A DNA stretch of 8,475 nt. Origin: an uncultured Oscillospiraceae bacterium. GTDB lineage: Bacteria; Bacillota; Clostridia; Oscillospirales; Oscillospiraceae. Numbering within the stretch: the first letter of the stretch is position 1; every line of letters starts with the position of its first letter. The stretch lies in contig CAAFLF010000002.1 of assembly GCA_900763685.1 (NCBI GenBank), positions 1 through 8,475 on the forward strand, written 5' to 3'. The translations under genes were made by a program, and so were the position numbers. The notes under the pieces were generated by a model, which saw nothing but the letters and a program-made list of their open reading frames with translations, did not search any database and was not told where the DNA came from. This document shows, in pieces, positions 5,835-8,475 of this stretch.

Positions 5835-5850
5835 AGATAGGAGAGAAACC

Positions 5851-6564
5851 ATGCTGCGTATCCAACACCTTACCAAGCTCTACGGCGAAAAGCGCGCCGT
5901 GGACGATCTGAACCTTCACATCGCCCCCGGCGAGATCTACGGCTTCATCGGCCACAACGGCGCCGGCAAGACCACCACCCTCAAATCCGTCGCGGGCATC
6001 CTGCCCTTTGATGAGGGCGAGATTACCATCGGCGGCCTCTCCCTGAAGAGCGACCCCCTGATCTGCAAGCGCCAGATGGCCTACATCCCGGATAACCCGG
6101 ACCTCTACGACTTCATGACCGGCATCCAGTTCCTGAACTTCATCGCGGACATCTTCGCCGTCCCGGCGGACCTCCGCCAGGCCCGGATCCGGGAGTACGC
6201 CGGCCGCTTTGAGCTGACGGCCGACCTGGCCCAGCCCATCGCCGCCTACTCCCACGGCATGAAGCAGAAGCTGGCCATCATCTCCGCCTGGCTCCACCAG
6301 CCCAAGCTTATCCTGATGGATGAGCCCTTCGTGGGCCTGGACCCCAAGGCCGCCCACCTCTTAAAGGGCATGATGCGGGAGCTCTGCGATGAGGGTGGCG
6401 CAATCTTCTTCTCCACCCACGTCCTGGAGGTCGCGGAGAAGCTCTGCGACAAGGTCGCCATCATCAAGGGCGGCAAGCTCATCCGCTCCGGCACCATGGA
6501 GGAGGTCAAGGGCGACGACAGCCTGGAGGAGGTCTTCCTGGAACTGGAGGGTGAGGCGGAATGA
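5851..6564 (+). CDS. ABC transporter ATP-binding protein (ABC-2 / EcsA-like type)
   Basis: The 237-residue protein is a complete single nucleotide-binding domain. Walker A is GHNGAGKT (34-41), Walker B is LILMDEP (153-159) with catalytic Glu158, the D-loop is GLDP (162-165) and the H-loop is His190 in STH. The signature is YSHGMKQK (133-140), a variant of LSGGQ common in ABC-2 export systems. The Q-loop position reads IPDNPDLY, with Asp81 where Gln is usual, as in EcsA-like ATPases, where an acidic residue is also found. The cytosolic ATPase would power the permease encoded next, with which it overlaps by four bases (ATGA), a sign of coupled translation. AGGAGAG five bases upstream supports the start. 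The direction is most likely export or bilayer-related work. The substrate is unknown. Confidence 0.92.
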   Translation: MLRIQHLTKLYGEKRAVDDLNLHIAPGEIYGFIGHNGAGKTTTLKSVAGILPFDEGEITIGGLSLKSDPLICKRQMAYIPDNPDLYDFMTGIQFLNFIADIFAVPADLRQARIREYAGRFELTADLAQPIAAYSHGMKQKLAIISAWLHQPKLILMDEPFVGLDPKAAHLLKGMMRELCDEGGAIFFSTHVLEVAEKLCDKVAIIKGGKLIRSGTMEEVKGDDSLEEVFLELEGEAE

Positions 6565-8150
6565 CGAAGCTCCTTCTCAAAAAGCAGCTGACGGAGATCT
6601 TCCGCAGCTACTTCTACGACGCCAAGAAGAACAAGGCCCGGTCCAAGGCCTCCACCATCGGCTTCATCGTCCTCTACGCCCTCCTGATGGTGGGGATCCT
6701 GGGCGGTATGTTCACCTGGCTGGCCCTCTCCCTCTGCCCGGCCTTCGCCGCCATGCGGGTAAGCTGGCTCTACTTCGCCCTGATGGGCGGCCTGGGCCTC
6801 TGCCTGGGGGCCTTCGGCAGCGTTTTCAACACCTTCTCCAGCCTCTACCTCGCGAAGGACAATGACCTCCTGCTCTCCCTGCCCATCCCCGTCCGGGCGC
6901 TGATGGCCTCCCGGCTCCTGGGGGTCTACCTCATGGGCCTCATGTACTCCGCCACGGTGACCCTCCCGGCGGTGATCGTCTACTGGGCCGCCGCCTCCCA
7001 CAGTTTCGCCGCCATCCTGGGCGGCGTCCTGATGGTCCTCGCGGTCTCCGTCCTGGTCCTGGTCCTCTCCTGTATTCTGGGCTGGGCGGTGGCCAAGATC
7101 AGCCTGAAGCTGCGGCACAAGAGCTTCGTCACGGTCCTCGCGTCCCTGGTCTTCATCGGCGCCTACTACTTCCTCTACTTCCGGGCCAGCCGGATGATCC
7201 AGACCCTGACCCTCAACGCCATGGAGTACGGCGAGACCATCCAGGGGAAGGCCTACCCCGTCTACCTCTTCGGCCGGGCCTGGGAGGGCGACCCCCTCGC
7301 CCTCCTCGTGACCCTGGCCGTCACGGCGGCCCTCCTGGCCCTGACCTGCTATGTCCTCTCCCGGAGCTTCCTCCGCGTCGCCACGTCTTCCGGCGCCGTC
7401 GGCAAGGTGAAGTACCACGAGAAGGCCGTGAAGCCCCGCTCCCTCCCCCGGGCCATGCTGGGCAAGGAGCTGGCCCGCTTCACCGCCAGCCCCAACTACA
7501 TGCTCAACTGCGGCCTGGGCCTCCTCTTCCTCCCCATCGTGGGCGTGGTGTTCCTGGTGAAGGCCGCCTGGTTCCGGGACCTCATCGCCCTGCTGGGCTG
7601 GGAGGGGGACTTCCTGACCCTCATGCTGGCGGGCGCCCTCTGCGCCATGGCCTCCATGGTGGATATCACCGCCCCCTCCGTCTCCCTGGAGGGGAGAAAT
7701 CTCTGGCTGGCCCAGTCCCTGCCCATCCTGCCCTGGGAGGCCCTCCGGGCCAAGCTCCGGCTGCAGATCGGCCTCACCGCCCTGCCCCTGGCCTTCGCCG
7801 GGGCCTGCGCGGCCATCGTCCTGCGGCCCGGCCTCTCCGGCGCGCTCCTGCTCCTGCTGCTGCCCCAGGTCTTCTCCGTGCTGATGGCTGCCCTGGGCCT
7901 CTTCCTGAACCTGAAGCGGCCCAACTTCCATTGGACCAACGAGATCGCCCCCATCAAGCAGAGCCTCAGCGTCACCGTGGCCCTCTTCGGCGGCTGGGCC
8001 CTGGCGGCCCTCCTGATGCTGGCCGGCTGGCGCCTGCCCCTGCCCGCCCTGCCCCTGGCCTGGGCCTACACCGCCCTCCTGGCCGCCGCGGCGATCCTCC
8101 TGCTCCATTGGCTGAAAACCACCGGGGCCAAGACCTTCGCCGCCCTTTGA
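6561..8150 (+). CDS. ABC-2-type transporter permease, about 12 membrane helices
   Basis: The 529-residue protein is strongly hydrophobic, with about 12 predicted helices near residues 32-56, 67-94, 121-143, 149-177, 188-207, 245-266, 312-333, 350-370, 403-421, 427-450, 470-488 and 496-517. A basic amphipathic N-terminus (KLLLKKQL … DAKKNKARSK) precedes the first helix. After helix 2 comes KDNDLLLSLPIPVRALMASRL (99-119, 21 residues in blocks). A similar NLWLAQSLPILPWEALRAKL (380-399) precedes helix 9. The two halves therefore look like a duplicated six-helix unit, each with a D/NLxxSLPI coupling motif. This fits the larger ABC-2 permease type in Bacillota. The ATG overlaps the ATPase stop (ATGA) and follows GGAGG-like sequence. 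It forms the membrane half of the exporter, probably as one or two copies with two ATPase subunits. Substrate unknown. Confidence 0.87.
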   Translation: MTKLLLKKQLTEIFRSYFYDAKKNKARSKASTIGFIVLYALLMVGILGGMFTWLALSLCPAFAAMRVSWLYFALMGGLGLCLGAFGSVFNTFSSLYLAKDNDLLLSLPIPVRALMASRLLGVYLMGLMYSATVTLPAVIVYWAAASHSFAAILGGVLMVLAVSVLVLVLSCILGWAVAKISLKLRHKSFVTVLASLVFIGAYYFLYFRASRMIQTLTLNAMEYGETIQGKAYPVYLFGRAWEGDPLALLVTLAVTAALLALTCYVLSRSFLRVATSSGAVGKVKYHEKAVKPRSLPRAMLGKELARFTASPNYMLNCGLGLLFLPIVGVVFLVKAAWFRDLIALLGWEGDFLTLMLAGALCAMASMVDITAPSVSLEGRNLWLAQSLPILPWEALRAKLRLQIGLTALPLAFAGACAAIVLRPGLSGALLLLLLPQVFSVLMAALGLFLNLKRPNFHWTNEIAPIKQSLSVTVALFGGWALAALLMLAGWRLPLPALPLAWAYTALLAAAAILLLHWLKTTGAKTFAAL

Positions 8151-8156
8151 GGAAAC

Positions 8157-8193
8157 AAAAAGAGAGAGGAGGCTCAGCTTCCTCTCTTTTTTT
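8157..8193 (+). terminator. Intrinsic terminator of the XRE-ABC operon
   Basis: The arm 8157-8173 (AAAAAGAGAGAGGAGGC) pairs with 8177-8193 across a TCA loop, giving about 17 pairs including two G-U. The descending arm ends in seven T. It begins six bases after the permease stop codon, so it closes the operon and separates it from the hairpin-rich region to the right. Confidence 0.88.
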
Positions 8194-8195
8194 AT

Positions 8196-8475
8196 CCCCT
8201 AAACAGGGGGGCATCGGTGAAGACCGATGGCTTTCCACCCCCATTTTCTTTTTGGTGGGCCCCAAAAAGACTACGCCCGCAGGCGTGTGCCGGAGGCAAC
8301 CGCCGCGTAGCGGCGGCACTTAGCCGGAGGTAAACGGCGGTGGAGCCGTCAAAAGAAAAAACGCCTCCCGGCGGCCGCGGACCGCCGGGGGATACGGCTC
8401 TAAACTGTCCTACTCAGTCAGAGCACCCCCTACGAGAACACGGGCGGAGTGCCTATCAGACCCCCGAACCCCCAG
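8196..8475. repeat. Chain of GC-rich hairpins: structured RNA or dispersed palindromic repeat, runs off the edge
   Basis: No plausible gene lies here. In order I see CCCCT/AGGGG (8196-8209), CATCGGT/ACCGATG with loop GAAG (8212-8229) and CTTTTTGG/CCAAAAAG (8248-8269). Next are ACGCC/GGCGT (8273-8286), CCGCCGC/GCGGCGG with loop GTA (8300-8316) and ACGGC/GCCGT (8334-8349). The last are CCCGGCGG/CCGCCGGG (8367-8389) and GCTCT/AGAGC (8397-8424), which encloses ACTG/CAGT. The boxes GCCGGAGGCAA (8289-8299) and GCCGGAGGTAA (8323-8333) repeat after two successive hairpins. An A-rich single-stranded stretch lies at 8350-8360. The density of perfect short stems is far above the rest of the window. It could be a non-coding RNA, a mobile palindromic repeat or a piece of a larger element. 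I cannot match it to a named family from memory with confidence. Confidence 0.6.

Noticed and set aside
4111..6357. Minus-strand open frame of 748 codons across the XRE, small-protein and ATPase genes
   Set aside because: It spans three well-supported plus-strand genes and their gaps, and consists of low-complexity Gly/Ala/Glu/Arg stretches. It is a by-product of GC-rich codon use.
6246..8108. Minus-strand open frame of 620 codons across the transporter genes
   Set aside because: Dominated by Gly, Glu, Gln and His, as expected from the reverse of GC-rich membrane-protein codons. No start signal or domain.
8248..8269. CTTTTTGG/CCAAAAAG hairpin as a terminator
   Set aside because: The stem is good but no U-tract follows on either strand. 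The operon already has a terminator at 8157-8193.
7931..8323. Open frames on both strands running into the hairpin region
   Set aside because: They start inside the permease gene and cross its terminator. The residues are Pro/Arg/Gly-rich and follow the palindromes, not a protein fold.
8273..8424. CRISPR array or tRNA-like cluster
   Set aside because: The hairpins differ from one another, spacing is irregular (about 25-35 bases) and there is no constant repeat of CRISPR length. No tRNA cloverleaf or CCA end can be drawn.

Overview
The window looks like chromosomal DNA of a GC-rich anaerobic member of the Bacillota, most likely class Clostridia near the Oscillospiraceae. This is inferred from several things. 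The genes are strongly GC-biased but use Bacillota-type AGGAG ribosome binding sites and TTGACA/TATAAT promoters. Terminators are classic hairpins with a U-tract. The protein families fit too: a clostridial F420-0:glutamate ligase-like protein, a membrane-fused XRE regulator and a beta-helix surface protein. No rRNA, tRNA, CRISPR array, insertion sequence or integrase was seen.

Layout. Positions 1 to about 230 are AT-richer DNA (71 G/C in the first 180 bases) and carry the middle of a minus-strand gene. This ends abruptly against GC-rich DNA encoding a secreted-type beta-helix protein (to 1408) that lacks its own N-terminus, so two unrelated gene fragments meet at one point. A near-symmetric terminator (1571-1612) separates that protein from a convergent minus-strand gene (1682-2878) for a CofE-family protein. 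The CofE-like gene and a HAD phosphatase gene (3168-3848) are divergent, each with its own promoter, and the HAD gene ends in a strong terminator.

From 3889 to 4176 lies an elaborate control region. It holds two well-formed promoters, a third TTGACA box, a GATATC inverted repeat over one -10 box, and a cluster of CAACC/GGTTG motifs. It drives a four-gene block, 4177-8150: an XRE regulator fused to about six membrane helices, a small membrane protein with glycine-zipper-like helices and a Pro/Glu/Ala tail, an ABC ATPase, and an ABC-2-type permease of about 12 helices. A terminator at 8157-8193 closes the block. The simplest reading is a self-regulated ABC export or membrane-stress module whose regulator may sense the membrane directly. 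The substrate cannot be read from the sequence.

The last 280 bases contain no credible gene. They form a chain of at least seven short GC-rich hairpins, two of them followed by a repeated GCCGGAGG(C/T)AA box, and run off the right edge. This looks like a structured RNA or a dispersed palindromic repeat. It is the most interesting non-coding signal in the window.
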